The notes below the pieces were generated by a model. It was not told where the DNA came from and made no database searches. It saw only the letters and a program-made list of their open reading frames with translations. A stretch of 64,000 bases of DNA, from contig CBDDFN010000020.1 of the NCBI GenBank assembly GCA_965227065.1, positions 248,001 to 312,000 on the forward strand, written 5' to 3'. The stretch's first letter is position 1; every line of letters begins with the position of its first letter. Shown here in pieces: positions 44,229-53,678 of this stretch. Position numbers and translations under genes: made by a program. Source of the DNA: CBDDFN01 sp965227065. GTDB lineage: Bacteria; Pseudomonadota; Alphaproteobacteria; SPJN01.

Positions 44229-44840
44229 ATGCTGGCGACACTCGCCTTCTACCTGTTTGCGTTCATCACCATAGCCGCAGGCTTTATGGTGATTGCCGCG
44301 CGCAACCCGGTGCATTCGGTGCTGTTCCTGATCCTGGCCTTCTTCAATTCGGGCGCTTTGTTCGTGCTGATCGGGGCTGAGTTCATCGCCATGATCCTGC
44401 TGATTGTCTATGTCGGCGCGGTCGCGGTGCTGTTCTTGTTTGTGGTCATGATGCTCGACATCAATTTCTCCGAGCTTAAAGAGGGCGTGCTGCAATATCT
44501 GCCCATTGGCGGCTTTATCGGGTTCATTCTTGTCTTTGAAATCATGCTGGTGGTTGGCGGCTGGGCGCTGGGTCCGCTTGACCCGGCTGTGGCGGCAAGC
44601 CCGACCCCGCCCGCAGCCGAGGTGTCGAACACGCTGGCGATCGGTCAGGTGCTTTACACTGACTATGTCTATTTCTTCCAGGCGGCCGGCATGGTTTTGC
44701 TGATCGCCATGATCGGCGCGATTGTGCTGACCCACCGTTCACGCGAAGGCGTGCGCCGCCAGTCGATTGCCGCCCAGAATGCGCGCACCCGCGAGGATGC
44801 CATCGAGCTGGTCGACATCAAACCGGGCCAGGGCCTGTGA
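44229..44840 (+). CDS. nuoJ: NADH-quinone oxidoreductase subunit J
   Basis: This 203-residue membrane subunit has five helices. The conserved third helix with E-F-I-A-M-I-L-L-I-V-Y-V-G-A-V-A-V-L-F-L and the R-N-P-V-H-S-V-L loop are its signature. The C-terminus is a charged tail of about 30 residues. The AAGGGG ribosome site precedes ATG 44229. Confidence 0.95.
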   Translation: MLATLAFYLFAFITIAAGFMVIAARNPVHSVLFLILAFFNSGALFVLIGAEFIAMILLIVYVGAVAVLFLFVVMMLDINFSELKEGVLQYLPIGGFIGFILVFEIMLVVGGWALGPLDPAVAASPTPPAAEVSNTLAIGQVLYTDYVYFFQAAGMVLLIAMIGAIVLTHRSREGVRRQSIAAQNARTREDAIELVDIKPGQGL

Positions 44841-44853
44841 GGGGGATGATGAT

Positions 44854-45162
44854 ATGACAATCGGTCTTGAACATTATCTGACGGTCGCAGCGATCCTGTT
44901 CACGCTGGGGATTTTCGGCATCTTTTTGAACCGCAAAAACGTCATCATCATTCTGATGTCGATTGAGCTGATGCTGCTGGCGGTCAATATCAATCTGGTC
45001 GCTTTCTCGACCTTCCTGCAGGATTTGACGGGGCAGGTGTTTGCACTTCTGGTGCTGACTGTGGCTGCGGGCGAGGCCGCCATCGGGCTTGCCATCCTGG
45101 TCGTCTATTTCCGCAACCGTGGCACCATCGCGGTTGAAGACATCAACATGATGAAAGGCTAG
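44854..45162 (+). CDS. nuoK: NADH-quinone oxidoreductase subunit K
   Basis: This 102-residue subunit is a three-helix membrane protein. The conserved glutamates sit in S-I-E-L-M-L-L-A-V-N-I-N-L-V and A-A-G-E-A-A-I-G-L-A. The ATG 44854 follows GAGGGGGATG; a longer in-frame start would overlap nuoJ without the family pattern. Confidence 0.96.
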   Translation: MTIGLEHYLTVAAILFTLGIFGIFLNRKNVIIILMSIELMLLAVNINLVAFSTFLQDLTGQVFALLVLTVAAGEAAIGLAILVVYFRNRGTIAVEDINMMKG

Positions 45163-45171
45163 GGGCGCGCC

Positions 45172-47100
45172 ATGATTGAACTGATCGTCCTTCTGCCAGC
45201 CCTTGGCGCGCTGATCGTCGGCCTGTTTGGCCGCGTGCTCGGCGACCGGCTTTCCATGTATCTCACCAGCGGGGCGGTGGTTGCCGCCGCGCTGATGTCG
45301 GTGCAGACTTTTGTAGATGTCGCACTCGGTCATGCGCCGGTCACCATTGTGGCCTTTGAGTGGATCAAGTCGGGTGACTTTGCGCTCAACTGGGCCTTCA
45401 AGGTCGATACGTTGACCGCGGTCATGCTGGTTGTGGTCAATGGCGTCTCGGCGCTCGTCCACATCTATTCCATCGGCTATATGAGCCACGATCCCGACAA
45501 GCCGCGCTTCTTTGCCTATCTGTCTTTGTTCACCTTTGCGATGCTGATGCTGGTGACGGCCGACAATCTCGTCCAGCTGTTCTTCGGCTGGGAAGGGGTG
45601 GGCCTCGCCTCCTATCTGCTGATCGGGTTCTGGTACAAAAAGCCGAGCGCAAGCGCAGCTGCCATTAAAGCCTTTGTCGTCAACCGGGTCGGTGACTTTG
45701 GTTTCGCGCTGGGCATTTTTGCGATCTTCCTGGTCTTCGGGTCGGTTGAATATGACGTGATCTTTGCGGCTGCGCCCGCCATGGCGGGCGAAACCTTTGA
45801 GTTTCTTGGCGCAGACGTGTCGATCCTGTCGACCATCTGTTTCCTTTTGTTCATCGGCGCGATGGGCAAGTCGGCCCAGCTTGGCCTGCACACCTGGCTG
45901 CCCGATGCGATGGAAGGGCCCACGCCTGTTTCTGCCCTGATCCACGCGGCCACCATGGTGACGGCGGGTGTGTTCATGGTGACGCGCTGCTCGCCCCTGT
46001 TTGAGCTTGCGCCCGACGTCCTGACCTTCATCACCTTCATCGGGGCTTCGACGGCATTTTTTGCCGCCTCGGTCGGCCTGTTCCAGAACGACATCAAGCG
46101 GGTGATCGCCTATTCAACCTGCAGCCAGCTGGGCTACATGTTCTTTGCCATCGGCGTTGGCGCTTACCCCGTCGCGATCTTCCATCTGTTCACCCACGCC
46201 TTCTTCAAGGCGCTTCTGTTCCTCGGCGCCGGTTCGGTGATCCACGCCATGTCGGACGAGCAGGACATGCGCAAGATGGGCGGGCTCTACAATCTGATCC
46301 CGATCACCTACATCATGATGCTGATCGGTACACTGGCGCTGATGGGCTTCCCCTACACAGCCGGCTTCTATTCGAAAGACGCCATCATCGAGGCAGCCTT
46401 TGCAGGCCACAATTCCATGGCGGGCTATGCTTTTGCCATGGGTGTTCTGGCTGCGCTGATGACCAGCTTCTACAGCTGGCGGCTGATCTTCATGACCTTC
46501 CACGGCCGCGCGCGGGCCAGCAAGGAAGTGATGAGCCATGTCCATGAAAGCCCGCCGGTGATGCTGATCCCGCTGGTCATTCTGGCGCTCGGCGCCCTGT
46601 TTGCCGGGGTGGCCTTCCATGGCGAGTTTATCGGCCACCATTATGATGTGTTCTGGGGGGCAGCCATCGGCTTTGCCGAGGACAATCACATCATGCATGA
46701 ATTCCATGATGTCCCGTCCTGGGTGGTGTGGTCGCCGACGGTAATGGGGGCGCTTGGCTTTGCGCTTGCCTGGCTGTTTTATATCAAGGCACCGTCCATT
46801 CCCGCCGCCATCGGGCGCGCGAATGAGCCGGCCTATAAATTCCTGCTGAACAAATGGTATTTCGACGAGCTGTATGACCTTGTCTTCGTTCGTCCGGCTT
46901 TGTGGCTGGGCAACAAGCTGTGGATTTTTGGCGACAAGAAAACCATTGACGGGTTCGGCCCCGACGGGATTTCAGCCGCTGCGCTGAAAATCACCCAGCG
47001 GGCCGTCGCCCTGCAATCGGGCTTCCTTTACCATTATGCGTTCGTGATGCTGATCGGCGTTGCGGGCCTTGTCACTTATTTCATGATTTGGGGCACCTAA
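45172..47100 (+). CDS. nuoL: NADH-quinone oxidoreductase subunit L
   Basis: This 642-residue antiporter-like subunit pumps protons at the far end of the membrane arm. It shows the S-V-Q-T repeat-type helices, F-F-G-W-E-G-V-G-L-A-S-Y-L-L-I-G-F-W, then K-S-A-Q-L-G-L-H-T-W-L-P-D-A-M-E-G-P-T-P-V-S-A, and K-R-V-I-A-Y-S-T-C-S-Q-L-G. The lateral helix after residue 520 and the C-terminal helix are present. It lies 9 bases after nuoK. Confidence 0.96.
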   Translation: MIELIVLLPALGALIVGLFGRVLGDRLSMYLTSGAVVAAALMSVQTFVDVALGHAPVTIVAFEWIKSGDFALNWAFKVDTLTAVMLVVVNGVSALVHIYSIGYMSHDPDKPRFFAYLSLFTFAMLMLVTADNLVQLFFGWEGVGLASYLLIGFWYKKPSASAAAIKAFVVNRVGDFGFALGIFAIFLVFGSVEYDVIFAAAPAMAGETFEFLGADVSILSTICFLLFIGAMGKSAQLGLHTWLPDAMEGPTPVSALIHAATMVTAGVFMVTRCSPLFELAPDVLTFITFIGASTAFFAASVGLFQNDIKRVIAYSTCSQLGYMFFAIGVGAYPVAIFHLFTHAFFKALLFLGAGSVIHAMSDEQDMRKMGGLYNLIPITYIMMLIGTLALMGFPYTAGFYSKDAIIEAAFAGHNSMAGYAFAMGVLAALMTSFYSWRLIFMTFHGRARASKEVMSHVHESPPVMLIPLVILALGALFAGVAFHGEFIGHHYDVFWGAAIGFAEDNHIMHEFHDVPSWVVWSPTVMGALGFALAWLFYIKAPSIPAAIGRANEPAYKFLLNKWYFDELYDLVFVRPALWLGNKLWIFGDKKTIDGFGPDGISAAALKITQRAVALQSGFLYHYAFVMLIGVAGLVTYFMIWGT

Positions 47101-47103
47101 GCG

Positions 47104-48663
47104 ATGCTGACCGACTGGCCCTTGCTTTCCATCATCACCTTCCTGCCACTGCTGGGCGCGGTGCTGCTTGGCTTGATCGTTCGCGGCGACAGCGAGGATG
47201 CAGCTGCCAAGGCGCGCGGCTTTGCGCTGTGGACGACGGTGGCGACCTTCCTTGTGTCACTCATCCTGTGGGTTGAGTTTGACCGCGCCGAAGCAGGCTT
47301 CCAGTTTGTCGAGAAAGCCGACTGGCTGGGTGACGGCATTTCCTACCATATGGGTGTCGACGGCATTTCGGTCCTGTTCGTCCTGCTCACCACGCTGATC
47401 ACACCGATCTGCATTCTGGTGTCATGGGATTCGATCAAGACTCGCGTGAAGGAATATATGATCGCCTTCCTGATCATGGAGACGCTGATGATCGGCGTGT
47501 TCTGTGCGCTGGATCTGGTGCTGTTCTATATCTTCTTTGAAGCCGGTCTGATCCCGATGTTCCTGATCATCGGTGTGTGGGGCGGGGCCAACCGCTTTTA
47601 TGCGACCTTCAAATTCTTCCTTTACACGCTGTTTGGCTCGGTGTTGATGCTGATCGCGCTGATTGCCATGTATCTGCATGGCGGCACGACCGACATGACG
47701 CTGATGCTGTCGGGTGATGTGTCCTTCCCCGCGGCGATGCAGACTTGGCTGTGGCTTGGCTTCTTTGCCAGCTTTGCCGTCAAAATGCCGATGTGGCCGG
47801 TGCACACCTGGTTGCCCGATGCCCACGTGCAGGCCCCGACGGCCGGCTCGGTCGTGCTGGCGGGCATTCTGCTCAAAATGGGCGGCTATGGCTTCTTGCG
47901 CTTCTCTCTGCCCATGTTCCCCGTGGCGAGCATGCAGTTTGCCGACATGGTCTTTGTGTTGAGCTGTATTGCGGTGGTCTACACCTCGCTGATCGCCTTT
48001 GCGCAATCGGACATGAAAAAGCTGATCGCCTATTCCTCGGTCGCCCATATGGGCATTGTCACCATTGGTATCTTCACCGTGAACATGCAGGGTTTGCAGG
48101 GCTCCATCATGCAGATGATCAGCCACGGCCTTGTGTCGGGCGCGCTGTTCATGTGTGTGGGCGTCATTTATGACCGCATCCACACCCGCGAGATCGATGC
48201 CTATGGCGGGCTGGCCGCGCGTATGCCTGTTTACGCCACCATCTTCCTGCTCATGTCGATGGCGAGTATCGGCCTGCCGGGGACCAGTGGTTTCATCGGC
48301 GAATTCGTCACGTTGGTCGGCGCTTACAAGGCCGAAACCTGGGTCGCCTTTGTGGCGGCAACCGGCATGGTGCTTGGCGCGGGATATATGCTGTGGCTCT
48401 ACCGCCGGATCGCTTTTGGCGTGATTGAGAAAGACAATCTCAAAGACATTCTCGATATGAACCGGCGTGAGATCATCTCGTTTGCGCCGCTTATCCTGCT
48501 GGTGCTGTGGATGGGCGTGATGCCGGGCGATCTGTTTGAAATCACCGAGGCGTCGCTGGAACGCCTGATCGAAAATTACGACGCGGCTGTGGCAGCCTAT
48601 GAAAGCGCCCAGCCCGTCATGGTGGCGGAACCGGCGGCAGCGCCGGCGCCGACCGGACATTAA
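47104..48663 (+). CDS. nuoM: NADH-quinone oxidoreductase subunit M
   Basis: This 519-residue antiporter-like subunit has the family segments F-F-E-A-G-L-I-P-M-F-L-I-I-G-V-W-G, K-M-P-M-W-P-V-H-T-W-L-P-D-A-H-V-Q-A-P-T-A-G-S and D-M-K-K-L-I-A-Y-S-S-V-A-H-M-G. About fourteen hydrophobic helices are seen. It begins four bases after the nuoL stop. The C-terminus ends in a short alanine/proline-rich tail. Confidence 0.96.
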   Translation: MLTDWPLLSIITFLPLLGAVLLGLIVRGDSEDAAAKARGFALWTTVATFLVSLILWVEFDRAEAGFQFVEKADWLGDGISYHMGVDGISVLFVLLTTLITPICILVSWDSIKTRVKEYMIAFLIMETLMIGVFCALDLVLFYIFFEAGLIPMFLIIGVWGGANRFYATFKFFLYTLFGSVLMLIALIAMYLHGGTTDMTLMLSGDVSFPAAMQTWLWLGFFASFAVKMPMWPVHTWLPDAHVQAPTAGSVVLAGILLKMGGYGFLRFSLPMFPVASMQFADMVFVLSCIAVVYTSLIAFAQSDMKKLIAYSSVAHMGIVTIGIFTVNMQGLQGSIMQMISHGLVSGALFMCVGVIYDRIHTREIDAYGGLAARMPVYATIFLLMSMASIGLPGTSGFIGEFVTLVGAYKAETWVAFVAATGMVLGAGYMLWLYRRIAFGVIEKDNLKDILDMNRREIISFAPLILLVLWMGVMPGDLFEITEASLERLIENYDAAVAAYESAQPVMVAEPAAAPAPTGH

Positions 48664-48675
48664 CGGGGAAATCTC

Positions 48676-50109
48676 ATGACCATGCTCGATCTCGCCCCGG
48701 CCTATCCTGAAATTCTGCTCGCCATCGGAGCGATGGCGCTTCTCATGGTGGGCGTGTTCAAAAAAGACAATGTCGAAGGCGCGGTGACCGGCCTGGCCGT
48801 CCTGCTGCTGTTCGGCGCGATGGCGCTGGTGGTCACCGGTCCTGACAGCCGGACGCTGACCTTTGGCTCAAGTTTTGTGTTTGATGCCTTTGCGCAGTTC
48901 ATGAAAGTGCTGACGCTGGTCGGCTCCATTGTGGTCCTTCTGATCAGCCGAGATTATCTCAAAGCCGAACAGGCCGACCGGTTTGAGTATCCGGTCCTCA
49001 TCGTGCTGGCCACGCTGGGCATGATGATGATGATTTCGGCCAATGATCTGATCGCGCTTTATATGGGCCTCGAACTGCAGAGCCTGGCGCTTTATGTCAT
49101 TGCCTCGTTCAAGCGCAACACGGTGCGCTCCACCGAAGCGGGCTTGAAATATTTCGTCCTGGGCGCGCTGTCGTCTGGCATGCTGCTTTATGGCTCGTCC
49201 ATGCTTTATGGCTTCACCGGCTCGGTCGGGTTTGAAGCGATTGCCAATTATGTCGCCGACCAAGGCACGAATGGCGGCATCATTATCGGCCTGGTGTTTG
49301 TGATGGCCGGGCTGGCCTTCAAAATCTCCGCCGTTCCGTTCCACATGTGGACGCCTGATGTTTATGAAGGTGCGCCAACCCCGGTCACAGCCTTCTTTGC
49401 GTCAGCCCCCAAAGTGGCGGCCATTGCGCTGATCGTCCGGGTGATAGTGGACGCGTTCGGCTCGATGGAAGCGGAGTGGCAGCAGATTGTCATTGTCGTC
49501 TCGATTGCCTCAATGGCGCTGGGGGCCTTTGCCGCTATCGGGCAGACCAATATCAAACGTCTGATGGCCTATAGTTCGATCGGGCATATGGGTTATGCGC
49601 TGGTTGGCCTGGCGGCGGGCACTGAAGACGGTGTCACCGGCGTTCTGATCTATATGGCGATCTATGTGGCGATGAATGCGGGCGTGTTTGTCTGCATCCT
49701 GACCATGCGCCGGTCGGATGGGATGGTGGAAAATATTTCGGACCTGTCGGGTCTGGCGCGCAACCATCCGGGCATGGCCTTTGCGCTCGCCGCGCTCATG
49801 TTCTCGCTGGCCGGTATCCCGCCGCTCGCCGGGTTCATGGCGAAATTCTACGTCTTCATGGCGGCCGTGGATGCCGGGCTTTATCCGCTCGCCATCATCG
49901 GTGTGGTGACCTCGGTGGTCGGCGCCTTCTATTACATCCGCATCGTCAAGATCATCTATATGGATGAACCTGCTGAGCCGTTCCTCGGCGGACCCGAAGG
50001 CATGATGCGCCCGGTCCTGATTGTTTCGACCGTGATCACCTTGCTGATCTTCGTGCTGCCCGCGCCTCTGAAAGACGCGGCGGGTGTTGCCGCCCAAAGC
50101 CTGTTCTAG
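48676..50109 (+). CDS. nuoN: NADH-quinone oxidoreductase subunit N
   Basis: This 477-residue subunit is the third antiporter-like part. Signatures are Y-M-G-L-E-L-Q-S-L-A-L-Y-V, then K-I-S-A-V-P-F-H-M-W-T-P-D-V-Y-E-G-A-P-T-P-V-T-A, and N-I-K-R-L-M-A-Y-S-S-I-G-H-M-G-Y. It ends the complex I genes, and the birA GTG starts directly at the next base. Confidence 0.96.
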   Translation: MTMLDLAPAYPEILLAIGAMALLMVGVFKKDNVEGAVTGLAVLLLFGAMALVVTGPDSRTLTFGSSFVFDAFAQFMKVLTLVGSIVVLLISRDYLKAEQADRFEYPVLIVLATLGMMMMISANDLIALYMGLELQSLALYVIASFKRNTVRSTEAGLKYFVLGALSSGMLLYGSSMLYGFTGSVGFEAIANYVADQGTNGGIIIGLVFVMAGLAFKISAVPFHMWTPDVYEGAPTPVTAFFASAPKVAAIALIVRVIVDAFGSMEAEWQQIVIVVSIASMALGAFAAIGQTNIKRLMAYSSIGHMGYALVGLAAGTEDGVTGVLIYMAIYVAMNAGVFVCILTMRRSDGMVENISDLSGLARNHPGMAFALAALMFSLAGIPPLAGFMAKFYVFMAAVDAGLYPLAIIGVVTSVVGAFYYIRIVKIIYMDEPAEPFLGGPEGMMRPVLIVSTVITLLIFVLPAPLKDAAGVAAQSLF

Positions 50110-50883
50110 GTGAGCGATCATCTTAAAATGCCGGCGGGTGTTGCGCTCGCCGCGTATGAACAGATCGACTCGACCAATGAAGAGGCCAAGCGCCGGGGCG
50201 AGGCGGGCGAACGCGGCCCGGTGTGGATCTGGGCCAAAACCCAAAGTGCCGGCCGGGGCCGTCAGGGCCGCAGCTGGACGTCCGAGCCGGGCAATTTGTT
50301 TTGCACTTTGCTGATCGATCCTGAGGCAACGCCGCAGCGCGCGTCGGAGCTGAGTTTCGTGACCGCGCTTGCCGTTGCCGATACGGTGGATGCGCTGATT
50401 GGCAAGCCCCGCGCGGAACTCAAATGGCCCAATGATGTGCTGGTGAACGGGGCCAAGATTTGCGGCGTGCTGCTTGAAAGCGGCAGCGGCAGTGCCACGC
50501 GGGCAGGCTGGCTTGCCATCGGCATCGGCATCAATCTTGCAAGTCATCCCGATGGTACGCCTTACCCGGCAACGCATGTGGGTGCATCGGGTCCCGCACC
50601 CGCACCCGAAACCGCACTTGAAGTACTGGCCGAAGCGTTTGATCGCTGGTTCACATTGTGGCGCCGGGTGGGTTTTGAGCCGGTCCGTCAGGGCTGGCTC
50701 AACCGCGCACGCGGCAAGGGTGAGGTGCTGACCGCGCGGCTTGGCACACGGACCTTGGTCGGCAAGTTCCTTGACCTTGACCCCCAGGGCGCGCTTGTCT
50801 TGCAATCCGATGATGGCGCGACCCATACCGTGTCCGCCGGAGAAGTCTTTTTTGGCGAGGCAGTCCATGCTTCTGACAATTGA
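50110..50883 (+). CDS. birA: biotin--[acetyl-CoA-carboxylase] ligase, short form
   Basis: This 257-residue ligase attaches biotin to the carboxyl carrier protein. G-R-G-R-Q-G-R-S-W is the biotinyl-AMP loop and E-L-K-W-P-N-D-V-L-V is the conserved catalytic segment. There is no N-terminal helix-turn-helix, so this form cannot act as the E. coli-type repressor. It starts at GTG 50110, right after nuoN. The last 17 bases overlap coaX. Confidence 0.93.
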   Translation: MSDHLKMPAGVALAAYEQIDSTNEEAKRRGEAGERGPVWIWAKTQSAGRGRQGRSWTSEPGNLFCTLLIDPEATPQRASELSFVTALAVADTVDALIGKPRAELKWPNDVLVNGAKICGVLLESGSGSATRAGWLAIGIGINLASHPDGTPYPATHVGASGPAPAPETALEVLAEAFDRWFTLWRRVGFEPVRQGWLNRARGKGEVLTARLGTRTLVGKFLDLDPQGALVLQSDDGATHTVSAGEVFFGEAVHASDN

Positions 50884-51652
50884 TGCAGGCAACACCAACA
50901 CGGTTTTCGCGGTGTTTGAGGGCGATGAGATTTGCGGCCGCTGGCGCATTGCGACCAATGCCTCGCGCACGGCCGAAGAATATGTCGTGTGGTTGAGCCA
51001 GTTGATGGGCCTGGATGGCCTGGCGTTGGAGCAAATTCACGACGTCATGATTTCAACCGTGGTGCCTGAGGCGTTATTTAACCTGCAGCGGCTCGCCCAG
51101 CGCTATTTCAAAACCGACGCGCTTCATGTCGGTGGCTCGGATGTTGAGTTAGGCGTCGCGGTGCGGGTTGACCGGCCCGCCGAGGTTGGTGCCGACCGCA
51201 AGGTCAATGCCCTTGCCGCGCATGAAGCCTATGGCGGACCCGCCATTGTGCTTGATTTCGGCACAGCGACCACCTTTGACTGTGTCGACACGGATGGGGC
51301 CTATATTGGCGGGGTGATCGCGCCGGGCATCAACCTGTCTTTGGAGGCGCTTCATATGGCGTCCGCCCAATTGCCGCGCATCGCGCTTGCCCGGCCTGGA
51401 CAAGTCATCGGCAAATCGACGGTGCCGTGTATGCAATCGGGCGTTTATTGGGGCTATATCGGCTTGATCGAGGGCTTGGTGAAACGTATCCGCGATGAGT
51501 TTGGCGCGCCGATGAAAGTGATTGCCACCGGCGGTCTGGCAACGCCGCTGTCGGAAGGCACGGACCTGTTTGACGAGATTGATCAGGATTTGACCCTCAA
51601 GGGCCTCAAATCCATTTACTGGCGCAATCGGCCTGAAACGCTCACCGCATGA
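50867..51652 (+). CDS. coaX: type III pantothenate kinase
   Basis: This 261-residue enzyme phosphorylates pantothenate as the first step of coenzyme A synthesis. The phosphate-binding motif D-A-G-N-T-N-T at the start, D-F-G-T-A-T-T-F-D in the middle, and A-T-G-G-L-A in the last third are typical of the ASKHA-fold CoaX. It is chosen over CoaA because of this motif set. ATG 50867 overlaps birA by 17 bases, and the rnj start overlaps its stop (ATGA). Confidence 0.93.
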   Translation: MLLTIDAGNTNTVFAVFEGDEICGRWRIATNASRTAEEYVVWLSQLMGLDGLALEQIHDVMISTVVPEALFNLQRLAQRYFKTDALHVGGSDVELGVAVRVDRPAEVGADRKVNALAAHEAYGGPAIVLDFGTATTFDCVDTDGAYIGGVIAPGINLSLEALHMASAQLPRIALARPGQVIGKSTVPCMQSGVYWGYIGLIEGLVKRIRDEFGAPMKVIATGGLATPLSEGTDLFDEIDQDLTLKGLKSIYWRNRPETLTA

Positions 51653-53316
51653 CTGAAAAATCGGAACTGGTCTTCCTGCCGCTTGGCGGTGCCGGAGAGA
51701 TCGGAATGAACCTCAATCTCTATGGCGTGGGGCCTGAAGAAGACCGCAAATGGCTGATGGTTGATCTGGGCGTGACCTTTGGCGATGACCGCACACCGGG
51801 CATTGACCTTATCATGGCCGACACCACCTTCATCGAAGACTATGCCGACGATATTGTCGGCCTGATCCTGACCCATGCCCATGAAGACCATATTGGCGCG
51901 GTGCCCCATCTGTGGCCGCTGCTGGAATGTCCGGTCTATGCCACGCCGTTTACCGCCTCGCTGGTGCGCGGCAAGCTGAAAGATGTTGGTCTGGTTGATG
52001 AGGTGCCGCTTCATGAAGTGCCGCTGGGCGGCTCTGTGGAGCTTGACCCTTTCAAGGTGCGTTTTGTGACGCTGACCCATTCGATCCCCGAACCCAATGC
52101 GCTGGCCATTGAAACGCCCCATGGGGTGATCATGCATACGGGCGATTGGAAGATCGATGCTGACCCGCTGATTGGCGAACAGACCGACAATACAACCCTT
52201 GAAGCGATTGGCGATAAGGGCGTGCTCGCCATTGTGTGTGATTCCACCAACGTGTTTGAGCCAGGGCGCGCAGGCTCGGAAGGCACGGTGCGTGAAGGCC
52301 TCGCCGAAGTGATTGCACCACTCACGGGCCGGGTTGCCGTGACCGCCTTTGCGTCCAATGTGGCGCGGGTGCAAACCATCGCGCAAGTTGCGGATCAATG
52401 CGGTCGCCATCCTGTGCTTGTGGGCCGCTCCATGCATCGGTGTGTGGCGGCGGCGCGGGCGTGCGGCTATCTGAAAGACATGCCGCCGATCATTGACGAG
52501 GATGAGGGCGCCTATCTGCCGCCCGACAAGGTTCTTTATATCTGCACTGGCAGCCAGGGGGAGCCGCGTGCCGCCCTGTCACGGATTGCGCGCAACGATC
52601 ACCCCTCGGTCAAGATGGAGCGGGGCGATACGGTGATCTTTTCCTCGCGCATCATTCCGGGCAATGAGGTCGGCATCATCGCGCTGCAAAATGATCTGAC
52701 AGCGCTGGGTGTTGATATCATCACCGATCATCATTCGCCCATTCACGTGTCGGGCCATCCCTGCCGGGATGAGCTGGCGCAAATGTACCAATGGATCCGT
52801 CCCCAGATTGCGGTGCCGGTTCATGGCGAGTTGCGCCATCTGACCGAACATGCCGCCTTTGCGCGTGAGATGCAGGTGGCTGAAACCCATGTCGCGCTCA
52901 ATGGCACCATGGTGCGGTTGGCACCGGGACCATCGAAAATTGTCGATGAAGTACCGGCGGGCCGCCTTTATCTCGATGGTGAGATCCTCATCCGCTCCGA
53001 CGATGAAGGGCTGCGCCAGCGCAAGCGGATTTCCTATCAGGGCTATATTCACGTCACCGTGGTTCTCGACGCCAATGGCAAGCTGAAGGCCGAGCCTCTC
53101 ATTGTGCTCGAAGGCTTGCCGCCCGAAGACTGGGATGGCCGCGATCTTGATTATTGCGTGGAAGAGGCGGTCGATGCCGCCCTTGCCAAGCTTAACCCCA
53201 AGGATCGCAAGCGTGATGAGACGGTCCGCGAAAAGCTGCGGGTTGCCGCCCGGCGCTCGGTTCGGGACGGGGCGGGTAAGAACCCCATCACGCGCGTGGA
53301 TGTGATCCGGCTGTGA
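51649..53316 (+). CDS. rnj: ribonuclease J
   Basis: This 555-residue metallo-beta-lactamase/beta-CASP RNase processes rRNA and mRNA as an endo- and 5'-3' exonuclease. The metal-binding motif is T-H-A-H-E-D-H-I-G at 75-83, with a second part at G-D-W-K-I-D and the beta-CASP region around G-S-Q-G-E-P and H-V-S-G-H. The coaX-rnj coupling is common in alphaproteobacteria. A hairpin follows the stop. Confidence 0.92.
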   Translation: MTEKSELVFLPLGGAGEIGMNLNLYGVGPEEDRKWLMVDLGVTFGDDRTPGIDLIMADTTFIEDYADDIVGLILTHAHEDHIGAVPHLWPLLECPVYATPFTASLVRGKLKDVGLVDEVPLHEVPLGGSVELDPFKVRFVTLTHSIPEPNALAIETPHGVIMHTGDWKIDADPLIGEQTDNTTLEAIGDKGVLAIVCDSTNVFEPGRAGSEGTVREGLAEVIAPLTGRVAVTAFASNVARVQTIAQVADQCGRHPVLVGRSMHRCVAAARACGYLKDMPPIIDEDEGAYLPPDKVLYICTGSQGEPRAALSRIARNDHPSVKMERGDTVIFSSRIIPGNEVGIIALQNDLTALGVDIITDHHSPIHVSGHPCRDELAQMYQWIRPQIAVPVHGELRHLTEHAAFAREMQVAETHVALNGTMVRLAPGPSKIVDEVPAGRLYLDGEILIRSDDEGLRQRKRISYQGYIHVTVVLDANGKLKAEPLIVLEGLPPEDWDGRDLDYCVEEAVDAALAKLNPKDRKRDETVREKLRVAARRSVRDGAGKNPITRVDVIRL

Positions 53317-53320
53317 AGCC

Positions 53321-53342
53321 GCACCCGGTTGGAAGCGGGTGC
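53321..53342 (+). other. stem-loop after rnj
   Basis: GCACCCG pairs with CGGGTGC around an 8-base loop five bases after the rnj stop. No run of T follows, so it is a weak candidate for a terminator and may only protect the mRNA 3' end. Confidence 0.35.
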
Positions 53343-53389
53343 AAAAGCGCCTAGATTAGCGGTCAATCAAAGTCAAAAAGGGTGCTTTC

Positions 53390-53641
53390 ATGGGCATTGC
53401 CGGTTCGATTGTCAGCTTCGTCGTTCTGTGGTGGCTGATTTTGTTTATGACCTTGCCGATCGGGGTTGAGACCCAGGCTGAGGCCGACAGTGTCGAGCCC
53501 GGCACCGCGCCGTCTGCCCCAACCCAGCCCAAATTGATCCGCAAGATGCTGCTGACCACCGCCATCACAGCGGTTTTGTGGGGTGGACTTTATGCGGCGA
53601 TCACATTCGAGCTTGTCACGCTCGATGATTTCCCGTTCTAG
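53390..53641 (+). CDS. DUF1467 family membrane protein
   Basis: This 83-residue protein has two hydrophobic helices, at about 5-24 and 54-72, joined by an acidic and proline-rich loop. The first helix contains W-W-L-I-L-F-M-T-L-P-I-G-V, the pattern of alphaproteobacterial DUF1467. Function unknown; it is found between rnj and proS in many related genomes, which hints at conserved co-expression rather than a specific role. Confidence 0.85.
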   Translation: MGIAGSIVSFVVLWWLILFMTLPIGVETQAEADSVEPGTAPSAPTQPKLIRKMLLTTAITAVLWGGLYAAITFELVTLDDFPF

Positions 53642-53678
53642 TGCGGCACGACCAACGACTGATTATCAGGGTTTTCCT